Positions 16,636-26,436 of a stretch of 64,000 nucleotides of DNA are shown here, in pieces. A program made the translations under genes and the position numbers. Below the pieces are notes generated by a model that did not search any database, had not been told where the DNA came from, and was given only the letters and a program-made list of their open reading frames with translations. Each line of letters begins with the position of its first letter. The first letter of the stretch is position 1. The stretch is taken from assembly GCF_003852705.1 (NCBI RefSeq), contig NZ_REFA01000008.1, positions 1 to 64,000 of the forward strand, in the 5' to 3' direction. The stretch comes from Amniculibacterium aquaticum (GTDB lineage: Bacteria; Bacteroidota; Bacteroidia; Flavobacteriales; Weeksellaceae).

Positions 16636-17145
16636 ATGAGCGAAAATATAGTTTTCAAACCAGAAACAATGGAGCAAGTCAATAAGATCATTGCCCGTTA
16701 TCCAGATGGTAAACAAAAATCTGCTCTTATTCCTATTTTGCATGTTGCGCAAAAAGAATTTGGCGGATGGCTTTCTGTACCGGTAATGGATTATGTAGCA
16801 ACTGTACTTTCCATAAAACCGATTGAGGTGTATGAAGTGGCTTCTTTCTATACCATGTTCAACATGAAACCGGTAGGGAAATATGTATTGGAAGTATGTA
16901 GAACAGGACCTTGCATGGTTTGTGGAAGTGAAAAAATCCTCGATCATATCCGTACAAAACTGAATATTAAAGACGGAGAAACTACAGAAGATGGTTTGTT
17001 CACCCTGAAACCAGCAGAATGTCTTGGCGCTTGTGGATACGCACCAATGTTGCAATTGGGCAAGTTTTATCATGAAAATTTAACCATAGAAAAAGTAGAT
17101 GAGATCATTGAACTTTGCCGTCAAGGAGCCATCGCTTTGGATTAA
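16636..17145 (+). CDS. nuoE: NADH-quinone oxidoreductase subunit E
   Basis: 169 residues with a thioredoxin-like 2Fe-2S domain. Likely cluster N1a ligands are Cys88, Cys93, Cys129 and Cys133 (CRTGPC and CLGACGYAP). It partners NuoF in the NADH-oxidising module. A 93-bp spacer separates it from nuoD, without a clear promoter box. Confidence 0.95.
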   Translation: MSENIVFKPETMEQVNKIIARYPDGKQKSALIPILHVAQKEFGGWLSVPVMDYVATVLSIKPIEVYEVASFYTMFNMKPVGKYVLEVCRTGPCMVCGSEKILDHIRTKLNIKDGETTEDGLFTLKPAECLGACGYAPMLQLGKFYHENLTIEKVDEIIELCRQGAIALD

Positions 17146-17156
17146 TATACAAAAAA

Positions 17157-18512
17157 ATGAGTAAAAAACTTTTACTTAAAGACGCACATATAGAAGGCAT
17201 TCGCCACTTCGATGTTTATAGAAAACAAGGAGGGTATGATGCTGTTGAAAAGGCTTTGAAAATGACTCCAGACCAAGTGTTGGAAGAGGTGAAAGCTTCA
17301 GGACTTCGTGGTCGTGGAGGTGCTGGTTTCCCAACAGGTATGAAGTGGAGCTTCTTGGCTAAACCAGAAGGCATCCCAAGACACTTGGTTGTAAATGCCG
17401 ATGAATCCGAACCTGGAACTTTCAAAGACCGCTATCTGATGGAGTTCATCCCTCATTTATTGATTGAAGGAATGATTATTTCATCTTTTACCTTGGGCTC
17501 TAACCTTTCATATATCTACATCCGTGGAGAGTATTCTTGGATTCCGGATATATTAGAAGAAGCCATTGAAGAAGCAAAAAAAGCGGGCTTCCTAGGTAAA
17601 AACATCTTAGGTTCTGGTTTCGATTTAGAAATTTATGTTCAAAGAGGTGCCGGAGCTTACATTTGTGGTGAAGAAACGGCTTTACTAGAATCTTTGGAAG
17701 GGAAAAGAGGAAATCCAAGAATCAAACCACCTTTCCCTGCTGTAAAAGGACTTTGGGGAAGACCAACCGTGGTTAACAATGTTGAATCTATTGCAGCCGT
17801 AGTACCCATCATTAACATGACCGGTGCTGAATATGCTAAAATTGGCGTAGGCCGATCAACAGGGACAAAATTAATTTCAGCTTGTGGTAATATTAACAAA
17901 CCCGGCGTTTATGAAATTGATATGACCATTACAGTTGAAGAATTTATTTATTCTGATGAATATTGTGGAGGCATCCCGAACGGAAAACGATTAAAAGCGT
18001 GTATCCCTGGTGGATCTTCCGTACCCATTGTACCCGCAAATTTATTGTTGAAAACCATCAGTGGTGAACCGAGATACATGAACTATGAATCTCTTTCTGA
18101 CGGAGGTTTTGCAACAGGAACCATGATGGGTTCTGGAGGGTTTATCGTCTTGGACGAAGACCAATCCGTTGTCGAACATACCTTGACTTTGGCTAGATTT
18201 TATGCCCATGAAAGTTGTGGTCAATGTACACCATGTCGTGAAGGTACCGGTTGGATGTACAGAATTTTGAAAAAAATCTATTCCGGAAAAGGAACCATGG
18301 CCGATATCGATTTGCTGTGGGATGTACAAAGAAAAATTGAAGGAAATACCATTTGCCCTCTTGGTGATGCTGCTGCATGGCCTGTAGCTGCAGCCATTAG
18401 ACATTTCCGTGACGAATTTGAATGGTATGTGAAAAACCCAGAACTTAGTCAGACTCAAAATTACGGTTTGGCTCATTATGCAGATCCAATTGTGGTACCT
18501 GCAAACCAATAA
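17157..18512 (+). CDS. nuoF: NADH-quinone oxidoreductase subunit F
   Basis: 451 residues from ATG 17157; an earlier in-frame start at 17115 would overlap nuoE and adds a non-conserved tail. The NADH and FMN loops are GLRGRGGAGFPTGMKW and GAGAYICGEETALLES. The N3 4Fe-4S motif is ESCGQCTPCREG with the fourth Cys in NTICPLGD. It oxidises NADH at the tip of the peripheral arm. Confidence 0.97.
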   Translation: MSKKLLLKDAHIEGIRHFDVYRKQGGYDAVEKALKMTPDQVLEEVKASGLRGRGGAGFPTGMKWSFLAKPEGIPRHLVVNADESEPGTFKDRYLMEFIPHLLIEGMIISSFTLGSNLSYIYIRGEYSWIPDILEEAIEEAKKAGFLGKNILGSGFDLEIYVQRGAGAYICGEETALLESLEGKRGNPRIKPPFPAVKGLWGRPTVVNNVESIAAVVPIINMTGAEYAKIGVGRSTGTKLISACGNINKPGVYEIDMTITVEEFIYSDEYCGGIPNGKRLKACIPGGSSVPIVPANLLLKTISGEPRYMNYESLSDGGFATGTMMGSGGFIVLDEDQSVVEHTLTLARFYAHESCGQCTPCREGTGWMYRILKKIYSGKGTMADIDLLWDVQRKIEGNTICPLGDAAAWPVAAAIRHFRDEFEWYVKNPELSQTQNYGLAHYADPIVVPANQ

Positions 18513-18513
18513 T

Positions 18514-19353
18514 ATGAAGAAATTAGTTTTAGCTGCCTTTAGCTTTTTGGCCTTTACCAATGCTTTTGCGCAGATAGATCATATAGAAGACGATCAATCA
18601 TTAACAAAAAAAGGAAAAGTCTTTTTATTTTGGGGATGGAATAGAGCGGTTTATTCCGATTCTAACATCCATTTTAAAGGCAACGGATACAATTTTACTT
18701 TGAAAAATGTATCGGCTCATGACAGACCAACCGAATTAAGTTTTAATGATTATTTAAAACCGGATAGGCTAACCATTCCGCAAACCAATGCCAGAATAGG
18801 TTATTTTATCCAAGACAAAGTAGCTGTAGTTTTAGGTCTTGATCATATGAAATATGTGATGGATCAAAAACAAAATGTAGGATTCAAAGGAAATATTTCC
18901 GACCCTACCTATGCAGCAATGGTTCAGCCGGGACAAGTCGTAAATCTTAGCGATGAAAAATTCCTGACTTTCGAACATACCGACGGGTTGAACTATGTTA
19001 ATATTGGTGCCGAGAGATTTGAAAATCTGTATCATACCAAAGGTTTTGATTTGGAACTTTCTTTCGGAGCGGGGTTAGGGGCTTTAATTCCTAAGACCAA
19101 TGCCAAATTATTTGGAAATGAAAGAAGCGATCGTTTTCATTTGGCCGGCTTTGGAGCAGATGTAAGAACAGGTTTTAATGCCATTTTTGCAAAACATATT
19201 ATGTTAAGATTAGAAGGCAAGTTGGGATATATCAATATGCCGGATATCAAAACAACACTCAACAATAGACCGGATAAGGCATCGCAAGATTTCTTTTTTG
19301 CACAAGCCAATCTGGGGATAGGATATATATTTGGATTCTCTAAAAAGAGATAA
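18514..19353 (+). CDS. Predicted outer-membrane beta-barrel protein inside the nuo operon
   Basis: 279 residues from ATG 18514, 1 nt after the nuoF stop. The signal peptide MKKLVLAAFSFLAFTNAFA is cleaved near AFAQ. The rest alternates polar and hydrophobic residues in strand-like stretches and ends in an aromatic strand (LGIGYIFGF). No membrane helices or cofactor motifs. It follows nuoF so tightly, with nuoG 27 bp later, that it must be cotranscribed. It is not a complex I subunit in any scheme I know. I recall similar placement in other Chryseobacterium-like genomes but no function. Confidence 0.75.
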   Translation: MKKLVLAAFSFLAFTNAFAQIDHIEDDQSLTKKGKVFLFWGWNRAVYSDSNIHFKGNGYNFTLKNVSAHDRPTELSFNDYLKPDRLTIPQTNARIGYFIQDKVAVVLGLDHMKYVMDQKQNVGFKGNISDPTYAAMVQPGQVVNLSDEKFLTFEHTDGLNYVNIGAERFENLYHTKGFDLELSFGAGLGALIPKTNAKLFGNERSDRFHLAGFGADVRTGFNAIFAKHIMLRLEGKLGYINMPDIKTTLNNRPDKASQDFFFAQANLGIGYIFGFSKKR

Positions 19354-19380
19354 TTTGATAAAGCTTATAAAAATATAAAA

Positions 19381-20421
19381 ATGAGCGACGAAATTAAAAA
19401 AGTAAAAATAACCATTGATGGTAAAACGACAGAAGTTTTGCCGGGAACTACCATTTTGGAAGCCGCCAGACAAATAGGTGGCGAGGTAACTCCAGCAGCA
19501 ATGTGTTATTATAAACCACTTGAACAAAGTGGAGGCCGATGCAGAACTTGTTTGGTTGAAGTTTCTAAAGGTTCTGAAGCCGATCCTAGACCAATGCCAA
19601 AATTGGTTGCAAGTTGTAGAACCGCTGTAATGGACGGCATGGAAGTGAAAAACAACTCTTCTGAAAAAGCAGTAGAAGCTCACAAAGCAGTTACTGAATT
19701 TTTACTGATCAACCATCCATTGGATTGCCCGGTTTGTGACCAAGCTGGTGAATGTCATTTACAAGACCTAAGCTACGAACACGGATTACAAGAAACCAGA
19801 ACCGAGTTTGAAAAAAGAACTTTTGATGCCGATGACATCGGACCGAACATCAAACTGAATATGAACCGTTGTATTCTTTGTGCAAGATGTGTACTTCTTG
19901 CCGGTCAGTTGACCGAAGAAAGAGAGCATGGAATCTTAAACAGAGGTTGGGAAGCAGAAATCTCTACCAACCTAAACAAAGCTTTGCACCACGACTTTAT
20001 CGGAAATGTTATTGATGTCTGTCCAGTAGGGGCATTAACAGATAGGACATCCAGATTCAAACAAAGAGTTTGGTTCACCAAACCAATGAACGCAACTTGC
20101 GAATGTACTAAGTGTGCTGGTAAAGCTGTTCTATGGATGAAAGGTGAAGAAATTGTGAGAGTAACTGCAAGAAAAGATCAATGGGGTGAGGTACAAGATT
20201 GGATCTGTAACGAATGTCGTTTTGAGAAAAAAGATACCAACCAATGGACAATCGAAGGACCAAGACATATTGACAGACACTCGGTAATCTCCCTAAACCA
20301 TTATCAAAAAGCGGAAGGCTATCCAAGACATCTTGATAATGCAAGTGCAAAAGAACTAAGTGTAAAAGACGATGAAATCATACAAAATTTGTTAGATAAC
20401 GATAAATTATTGGATCAATAA
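19381..20421 (+). CDS. nuoG: NADH-quinone oxidoreductase subunit G, short form
   Basis: 346 residues, against about 700-900 for the usual NuoG. Present: the 2Fe-2S domain (CYYKPLEQSGGRCRTCLVEV, SCRTAV), the His-ligated 4Fe-4S motif HPLDCPVCDQAGEC, CILCARC with CPVGAL, and a further CECTKC / CNEC set. The whole molybdopterin-oxidoreductase-like domain is missing. The ending is clean and nuoH follows after 55 bp, so this is the short flavobacterial version and not a broken gene. Confidence 0.9.
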   Translation: MSDEIKKVKITIDGKTTEVLPGTTILEAARQIGGEVTPAAMCYYKPLEQSGGRCRTCLVEVSKGSEADPRPMPKLVASCRTAVMDGMEVKNNSSEKAVEAHKAVTEFLLINHPLDCPVCDQAGECHLQDLSYEHGLQETRTEFEKRTFDADDIGPNIKLNMNRCILCARCVLLAGQLTEEREHGILNRGWEAEISTNLNKALHHDFIGNVIDVCPVGALTDRTSRFKQRVWFTKPMNATCECTKCAGKAVLWMKGEEIVRVTARKDQWGEVQDWICNECRFEKKDTNQWTIEGPRHIDRHSVISLNHYQKAEGYPRHLDNASAKELSVKDDEIIQNLLDNDKLLDQ

Positions 20422-20476
20422 TTTAGAAAATCAAAACAAAAAGTTGTAGAATATATTTTAAACTCAAATTCATAAA

Positions 20477-21550
20477 ATGGATTTAATTACCTTCAAAATA
20501 ATTTTAGTATTGTGCTTATTTTTATTGGCACTTACGGTTGCTGCTTACTCCACATGGGGCGAAAGAAAGGTGGCGGCCTTCATCCAAGATCGTTTGGGAC
20601 CAAACAGAGCAGGTATTTTTGGGTTGTTGCAACCTCTTGCTGATGGGGGCAAGTTTTTCTTCAAGGAGGATTTTACACCCAATTCTGCAGAAAAATTCCT
20701 TTTCATCCTTGGACCTTCCATGGTGATGTTTATTTCCCTTATCACCGGTGCGGTTATTCCTTGGGGGGCTCCGATCCAAATTGCTGGACAATCTTTTGAT
20801 CTGCAGGTTGCTAATGTAGATATTGGTGTTTTATACATCATTGGACTTGCCTCGATAACCGTTTATGGAATGATGATCGGTGGTTGGGCTTCTAATAATA
20901 AATATTCACTAATGGGTGCAGTAAGAGCTTCATCCCAAATGATTTCTTACGAACTTGCCATGGGATTGGCACTTTTAGCAATTATTATGATGAGCGGTTC
21001 TTTGAATCTAGCTGAAATTGTTAGCCAACAAAGCTCCGGGAAAATCTGGGGTGTTATCCCAACCGTTTCTGGTATGAATTGGAACATCTTCTATCAGCCG
21101 GTAGCGTTTTTTATTTTCTTTGTTGCTGCAATGGCAGAATGTAACCGTCACCCATTCGATTTACCTGAATGCGAATCCGAGTTGGTAAACGGATATTTCA
21201 CCGAATACTCCTCCATGAAATTGGGATTGTATATGTTTGGTGAGTATGTCAACATGTTTATTTCTAATGCTTTGATGGCTGTATTGTTCTTTGGAGGGTA
21301 CAACTATCCGGGCATTGATTGGGTAACAGAAAATTGGGGAGATAATGCAGCATCTATCCTTTCAGTTGTTGCTTTCCTAAGCAAAACTTTCTTTGGAATT
21401 TTTGTTTTCATGTGGATCCGATGGACTTTACCAAGATTCAGATACGATCAATTGATGCATTTGGGATGGAAAAAATTAATTCCTTTTGCTTTGATTAATT
21501 TAATGCTTACAGGAGCTGTAATATTGGCTTACCAGCATTATGTAAATTAA
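20477..21550 (+). CDS. nuoH: NADH-quinone oxidoreductase subunit H
   Basis: 357 residues with about eight membrane helices. The family signatures are WGERKVAAFIQDRLGPNRAG on the first cytoplasmic loop and AECNRHPFDLPECESELVNGY, which borders the quinone cavity. It links the membrane arm to the NuoB/D module. Confidence 0.97.
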   Translation: MDLITFKIILVLCLFLLALTVAAYSTWGERKVAAFIQDRLGPNRAGIFGLLQPLADGGKFFFKEDFTPNSAEKFLFILGPSMVMFISLITGAVIPWGAPIQIAGQSFDLQVANVDIGVLYIIGLASITVYGMMIGGWASNNKYSLMGAVRASSQMISYELAMGLALLAIIMMSGSLNLAEIVSQQSSGKIWGVIPTVSGMNWNIFYQPVAFFIFFVAAMAECNRHPFDLPECESELVNGYFTEYSSMKLGLYMFGEYVNMFISNALMAVLFFGGYNYPGIDWVTENWGDNAASILSVVAFLSKTFFGIFVFMWIRWTLPRFRYDQLMHLGWKKLIPFALINLMLTGAVILAYQHYVN

Positions 21551-21563
21551 TAAAACGAGTACA

Positions 21564-22106
21564 ATGAAACTAACGAATAGATCAAAAGTAGTATCCAACA
21601 AAACCATGACTTTTTCTGAGAGTTTATACTTACCAGAAATCTTCAAAGGTATGGCAATTACTGCAAAACATATTTTTAAAAAACCTGCAACCATACAATT
21701 TCCTGAAGTGAAGAAAACCATGCCAAAAGTATGGCGAGGGCATCATGTTCTAAAATTGGATGATGAGGGCAGAGAAAGATGTACAGCGTGCGGACTGTGT
21801 GCTGTAGCGTGTCCGGCAGAAGCCATCACCATGACTGCAGGAGAACGAACGAAAGATGAAAAACACTTGTACAGAGAAGAAAAATACGCATCGACCTATG
21901 AAATTAATATGTTGAGATGCATCTTCTGTGGTATGTGTGAGGATGCCTGTCCAAAATCCGCCATCTATATGACCGATCGTTTGGTAAGTGCCGAAGAAAA
22001 CAGAGGTTCTTTCATCTACGGTAAAGATAAATTAGTTGAGAAAATCAATGCGAGAATTGATATTTCTGAAAGACAAACCGAGAAACAAAAAAATGCTTTG
22101 AAATAA
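21564..22106 (+). CDS. nuoI: NADH-quinone oxidoreductase subunit I
   Basis: 180 residues. Two 4Fe-4S ferredoxin motifs, CTACGLCAVACPAE and CIFCGMCEDACPKS, bind clusters N6a and N6b that pass electrons to N2. The stop codon overlaps the nuoJ start by one base. Confidence 0.97.
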   Translation: MKLTNRSKVVSNKTMTFSESLYLPEIFKGMAITAKHIFKKPATIQFPEVKKTMPKVWRGHHVLKLDDEGRERCTACGLCAVACPAEAITMTAGERTKDEKHLYREEKYASTYEINMLRCIFCGMCEDACPKSAIYMTDRLVSAEENRGSFIYGKDKLVEKINARIDISERQTEKQKNALK

Positions 22107-22600
22107 TGGAACAGATTTTATTTTATTTTGTAGCCGCAATAGCATTGATTAGTGCAAGTTATTTTGTATTTGCTAAAAATCCTTTGTATGCCATCCTTTC
22201 GCTTATCATAACATTTTTCTCCATCGCAGGACTTTATGTTTTGTTGAATGCTCAGTTTTTAGGAGTTATTCAAGTTATCGTTTATGCAGGAGCCATCATG
22301 GTACTTTTCCTTTATATTTTGATGATGCTAAATCTCAATAAAGAAGATGAAACCAAAAAACACAACATCAATAAATTTGTTGGCATTGTAGCAGCAGGAA
22401 TTTTATTTATCGGAATTCTTGGAGCATACAAAGGTCTTGCAGGATCTGAAGTAGCCGGAGAGGTTGATTTTGGTGTCGGACTTACCAAAAATTTGGGTAA
22501 GTTATTGTTTAACGAATATGTATTGCCTTTTGAGTTCGCATCAGTATTGATCCTTGCAGGGATTGTAGGTGCAGTCTTAATCGGAAAAAGAGAATTATAA
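22106..22600 (+). CDS. nuoJ: NADH-quinone oxidoreductase subunit J
   Basis: 164 residues, five predicted membrane helices, with the conserved VIVYAGAIMVLFLYILMML segment that forms the flexible helix TM3. It starts on the last base of nuoI and ends 3 nt before nuoK. Confidence 0.95.
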   Translation: MEQILFYFVAAIALISASYFVFAKNPLYAILSLIITFFSIAGLYVLLNAQFLGVIQVIVYAGAIMVLFLYILMMLNLNKEDETKKHNINKFVGIVAAGILFIGILGAYKGLAGSEVAGEVDFGVGLTKNLGKLLFNEYVLPFEFASVLILAGIVGAVLIGKREL

Positions 22601-22603
22601 AAT

Positions 22604-22930
22604 ATGGAAGCAAATACTTTTATACAACAAGTACCTTTGGACTATTTTATCGTCCTGAGTACAGTATTGTTCAGCTTAGGAGTTTTAGGAGTTTTATTAA
22701 GAAAAAATGCCATCATCATTTTAGGATGTGTGGAGCTTATGCTGAATTCTGTAAATCTTCTTTTGGCTGCATTTTCTTCCTACAAAGGAGACGGTAACGG
22801 ACAGATTTTGGTGTTCTTTATTATGGTTGTAGCAGCGGCCGAAGTAGCCGTAGGTTTGGCAATCATCGCGATGATGTACAGAAATACAAAATCGGTTGAT
22901 GTAAGTATTTTTAATAAATTAAGAGGATAA
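22604..22930 (+). CDS. nuoK: NADH-quinone oxidoreductase subunit K
   Basis: 108 residues, three membrane helices, with buried Glu residues in GCVELMLNSVNLLL and AAAEVAVGLAI that form part of the proton path. MrpC/NuoK family. Spacing to its neighbours is 3 and 5 nt. Confidence 0.96.
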   Translation: MEANTFIQQVPLDYFIVLSTVLFSLGVLGVLLRKNAIIILGCVELMLNSVNLLLAAFSSYKGDGNGQILVFFIMVVAAAEVAVGLAIIAMMYRNTKSVDVSIFNKLRG

Positions 22931-22935
22931 TAGGA

Positions 22936-24852
22936 ATGGAGAATTTAATTTACGCAATTATACTTTTACCATTATTGGGTTTTTTCATTAGTGGTATTTT
23001 TGGAAACAAACTTCCTAAAAATGTAACAGGTGGTATCGCTACCTTGGTGGTTTTTGCCTCTTTTTGTTTGGCTGTTTCTGTTTTTATGAACTTTGAAAAC
23101 ACTTCTCAGCCTTTGGTTTTCAATGCTTTTGAATGGTTTTCTGTAAACGGTATGCAAGTGAATTTCGGCTTCCAAGTCGATCAACTTTCTTTGATGATGG
23201 TACTGATCATCACCGGGATTGGTTCGCTTATTCACCTGTATTCAATTGGTTATATGCACGAAGATGGAGGTTTCTCCAGATTCTTTGCCTACCTTAATCT
23301 TTTCGTATTTTCCATGCTCTTGTTGGTATTGGGAAGCAATTATCTAATCCTATTCATCGGTTGGGAAGGTGTGGCTTTGTGCTCCTATTTACTTATCGGT
23401 TACTGGTTCGAAAATGAAGAATACGGTAAGGCTTCCAGAAAGGCTTTCATCATGAACAGAATTGGTGACCTTGGACTTTTAGTCGGAATATTCCTTTTGG
23501 CTATCGAAACCAACGCTGTGGATTATTTAACCATTTCCAACAACGCTTCTAAGTTTGCAATTGATAGTCCAATTATAATTTTTATCACGGCATCTTTATT
23601 TATCGGTGCGGTGGGTAAATCGGCTCAAGTTCCGTTGTACACTTGGTTACCCGATGCGATGGCTGGACCAACACCGGTTTCGGCTTTGATCCATGCGGCA
23701 ACCATGGTAACGGCCGGTATTTATTTGGTAGTAAGATCCAATTTCTTATATACTTTAGCACCAACGGTACAAGGTGGAATTTTATTTATAGCTTTGTTAA
23801 CCGCTGCATTGGCTGCATTTTTTGCCATCAGACAAAACGATATCAAGAAAGTATTGGCTTATTCTACAGTATCTCAGTTAGGTTTTATGTTTGCAGCTTT
23901 AGGGGTAGGAGCATATACAACGGCCATGTTCCACTTAATGACACATGCATTCTTCAAGGCTTTACTTTTCTTAGGTTCAGGATCCGTAATTCATGCAATG
24001 TCTGGCGAACAAGACATGCGTTTTATGGGAGGACTTAAAGATAAAATTAAAGTAACCCATTGGACTTTCTTAATCGGTACTTTGGCTATTTCTGGATTCC
24101 CATTGCTTTCCGGTATGATTTCAAAAGATGAAATCCTGATTGCCACTTATGCAAAAAGCTCGATCTATTGGGGAGTTTTATTTGTTATCGCAGCTTTCAC
24201 AGCAACCTATATGTTTAGAATGTATTTCTTGACCTTTCATGGAACATTCAGAGGAAGTGAAGAGCAAAAACACCATTTGCACGAAAGTCCATTGAACATG
24301 ACCCTACCATTGATCGTTTTGGCGATATTGTCCATCGTTGGTGGTTTCTTCAACATCCCTAAACTATTTGGCGAATTTTCTTTTACAGAAAAATTGGCTC
24401 ATTGGATCAAACCAGTGCTTACGGAGCAATCTTGGAGTCAACAACAAGCCAATGTAGAAGGCATGAGCCACAGCACAGAATATATTTTGTTAGCCATTAC
24501 CATTTTAATGTTCTTCGGAGTTTGGTTTTATGTTAGAAATCTTTATGTTTCTAAAGGTAAATTGGCTCAACCGGAAGAGAATTATAAAGGTTGGGAAAGG
24601 CTTTCTGCCCACAAACTTTTTGTTGATGAAATCTACACTCTATTGTTTGTGAAAACAGCCGAAGGTCTAGGAAGAGCTGCAAAAATGTTTGATAAAGATA
24701 TTTTGGACAGAGGAGTGGAATTTGTTGGTGATGGTGCCGAAGATTCCGGAAAATCCATGAAGAAATTCCAAAACGGGAATATAGAAAACTATGTACTGAT
24801 CATGTCTTTGGCAATCGGTGTAATTTTAATTGTTAATTTTATTTTTCAATAA
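22936..24852 (+). CDS. nuoL: NADH-quinone oxidoreductase subunit L
   Basis: 638 residues, antiporter-like subunit with 14 or more membrane helices and a C-terminal lateral-helix extension. Signatures are FIGWEGVALCSYLLIGYW, SAQVPLYTWLPDAMAGPTPVSALIHAATMVTAG, and LMTHAFFKALLFLGSG. It pumps protons at the distal end of the membrane arm. Its stop overlaps the nuoM start by one base. Confidence 0.97.
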   Translation: MENLIYAIILLPLLGFFISGIFGNKLPKNVTGGIATLVVFASFCLAVSVFMNFENTSQPLVFNAFEWFSVNGMQVNFGFQVDQLSLMMVLIITGIGSLIHLYSIGYMHEDGGFSRFFAYLNLFVFSMLLLVLGSNYLILFIGWEGVALCSYLLIGYWFENEEYGKASRKAFIMNRIGDLGLLVGIFLLAIETNAVDYLTISNNASKFAIDSPIIIFITASLFIGAVGKSAQVPLYTWLPDAMAGPTPVSALIHAATMVTAGIYLVVRSNFLYTLAPTVQGGILFIALLTAALAAFFAIRQNDIKKVLAYSTVSQLGFMFAALGVGAYTTAMFHLMTHAFFKALLFLGSGSVIHAMSGEQDMRFMGGLKDKIKVTHWTFLIGTLAISGFPLLSGMISKDEILIATYAKSSIYWGVLFVIAAFTATYMFRMYFLTFHGTFRGSEEQKHHLHESPLNMTLPLIVLAILSIVGGFFNIPKLFGEFSFTEKLAHWIKPVLTEQSWSQQQANVEGMSHSTEYILLAITILMFFGVWFYVRNLYVSKGKLAQPEENYKGWERLSAHKLFVDEIYTLLFVKTAEGLGRAAKMFDKDILDRGVEFVGDGAEDSGKSMKKFQNGNIENYVLIMSLAIGVILIVNFIFQ

Positions 24853-26345
24853 TGTCGAATATGTTACTAGCATTATTGCTATTACCTCTTGTAGGTTCGG
24901 GTTTGGTTTTTGCTTTTAGAAATTCTAACAGCAAGATCGTGGCACTACTATTTTCCATAGCACAACTGGTGCTCACCATTTGCATGATGGCATCTTTTGA
25001 CTATGGACCAACGGTTGATTCTGCATTACAGTATGAAATCACCTATCCTTGGTCGGACTTTATCCGAAGCACCATTCATTTCGGAGTAGATGGGATGAGC
25101 ATGCTTTTGGTTTTCCTTACCAATTTATTAGTGCCGTTCATCATTCTTTCATCTTTTAATGAACAAAAATCGTACAGCAACAATTTCTATGCATTAATCT
25201 TGATGATGCAATTCGGGTTGTTAGGTGTTTTTACCGCTTTGGATGGTCTTTTGTTCTATATTTTCTGGGAAGTAACCCTTATCCCAATTTGGTTTATCGC
25301 CGGACTTTGGGGACAAGATGATAAGAAATTTGCATTTACAACCAAGTTCTTCGTTTATACTTTCGTAGGATCGTTATTCATGCTATTGGGATTGATTTTT
25401 GTCTATACCAATGCGGCATCGTTTGCACTTACGGATCTTTATAATGCACAATTGGATACCACCGAACAAAATTTTGTATTTTGGTTCATCTTTTTTGCAT
25501 TTGCAGTTAAGTTACCGGTGTTCCCATTCCATACTTGGCAGGCAGATACCTATACTTATTCGCCTACACAAGGATCGATGTTGTTGTCTGGTATAATGTT
25601 GAAAATGGCCGTTTATGGACTTTTAAGATATCTTTTACCCATCACTCCTGAAGCTGTAGCTGGTACTTCCGGTGGAATTGCCATCATGTTAGCGGTTTTC
25701 GGAATTGTTTATGGTGCACTTATCGCAATCGTTCAGAGCGATGCCAAAAGAATCATAGCCTTCTCATCTCTATCGCATGTCGGATTGATTGTAGCGGGGA
25801 TATTTGCATCTGCTATTTTAAGCCTAAATGGAAAATTTACTTTTGAAGGTGGACAAGGTGCGATGATACAAACTTTGGCTCACGGTATCAATGTTGTTGG
25901 TTTGTTTTATTGTGCGGACATTCTTTACAAAAGATTCAAAACAAGAGATATTAGACAAATGGGAGGTTTGGCAAAAGTTGCTCCAAAATTTGCAATCTTC
26001 TTTATGATTATCATGCTAGGGTCTCTAGGCGTTCCATTGACCAACGGTTTTATCGGTGAGTTCATCCTGATCAAATCGGTTTTTGATTACAGTGCACTGT
26101 TGGGGATTATCTCTGGACTTACGGTAATTTTGGCAGCAGCCTATTTGTTGAGATTTTACGGTAAAGCCATGTTTGGAAAAGGAAATCCAGAATTGTTGGC
26201 TTCTATGAAAGACCTTAGCAATGTAGAATTTATTGTACTGGGAAGTATTTCCATTTTAGTTTTAGCATTTGGGGTATATCCACAATGTGTATTGGATATG
26301 GTAGATTCTTCAGTGAAATTCATCTATACAGCTTTGAATTCATAA
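24852..26345 (+). CDS. nuoM: NADH-quinone oxidoreductase subunit M
   Basis: 497 residues, antiporter-like with about 14 helices. FGVDGMSMLLVFLTNLLVP, YIFWEVTLIPIWF (buried Glu), VKLPVFPFHTWQADTYTYSPT and SSLSHVGLIVAG are conserved. Confidence 0.97.
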   Translation: MSNMLLALLLLPLVGSGLVFAFRNSNSKIVALLFSIAQLVLTICMMASFDYGPTVDSALQYEITYPWSDFIRSTIHFGVDGMSMLLVFLTNLLVPFIILSSFNEQKSYSNNFYALILMMQFGLLGVFTALDGLLFYIFWEVTLIPIWFIAGLWGQDDKKFAFTTKFFVYTFVGSLFMLLGLIFVYTNAASFALTDLYNAQLDTTEQNFVFWFIFFAFAVKLPVFPFHTWQADTYTYSPTQGSMLLSGIMLKMAVYGLLRYLLPITPEAVAGTSGGIAIMLAVFGIVYGALIAIVQSDAKRIIAFSSLSHVGLIVAGIFASAILSLNGKFTFEGGQGAMIQTLAHGINVVGLFYCADILYKRFKTRDIRQMGGLAKVAPKFAIFFMIIMLGSLGVPLTNGFIGEFILIKSVFDYSALLGIISGLTVILAAAYLLRFYGKAMFGKGNPELLASMKDLSNVEFIVLGSISILVLAFGVYPQCVLDMVDSSVKFIYTALNS

Positions 26346-26436
26346 TTGTGAATCCTTTTAGATCGATAAAGAGTATTAAAATAATTTAAGATTTAGGAAG
26401 TTTTTACTTTTAATCTTTACAACTCAAAATTATAAC

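Noticed and set aside
16558-17073. Long open frame opposite nuoE
   Set aside because: It is the reverse complement of a well-supported complex I gene and has no family motif.
19381-20421. nuoG as a truncated pseudogene
   Set aside because: All cluster motifs are intact, the stop is clean and nuoH spacing is normal; the short form is known to me from flavobacteria.
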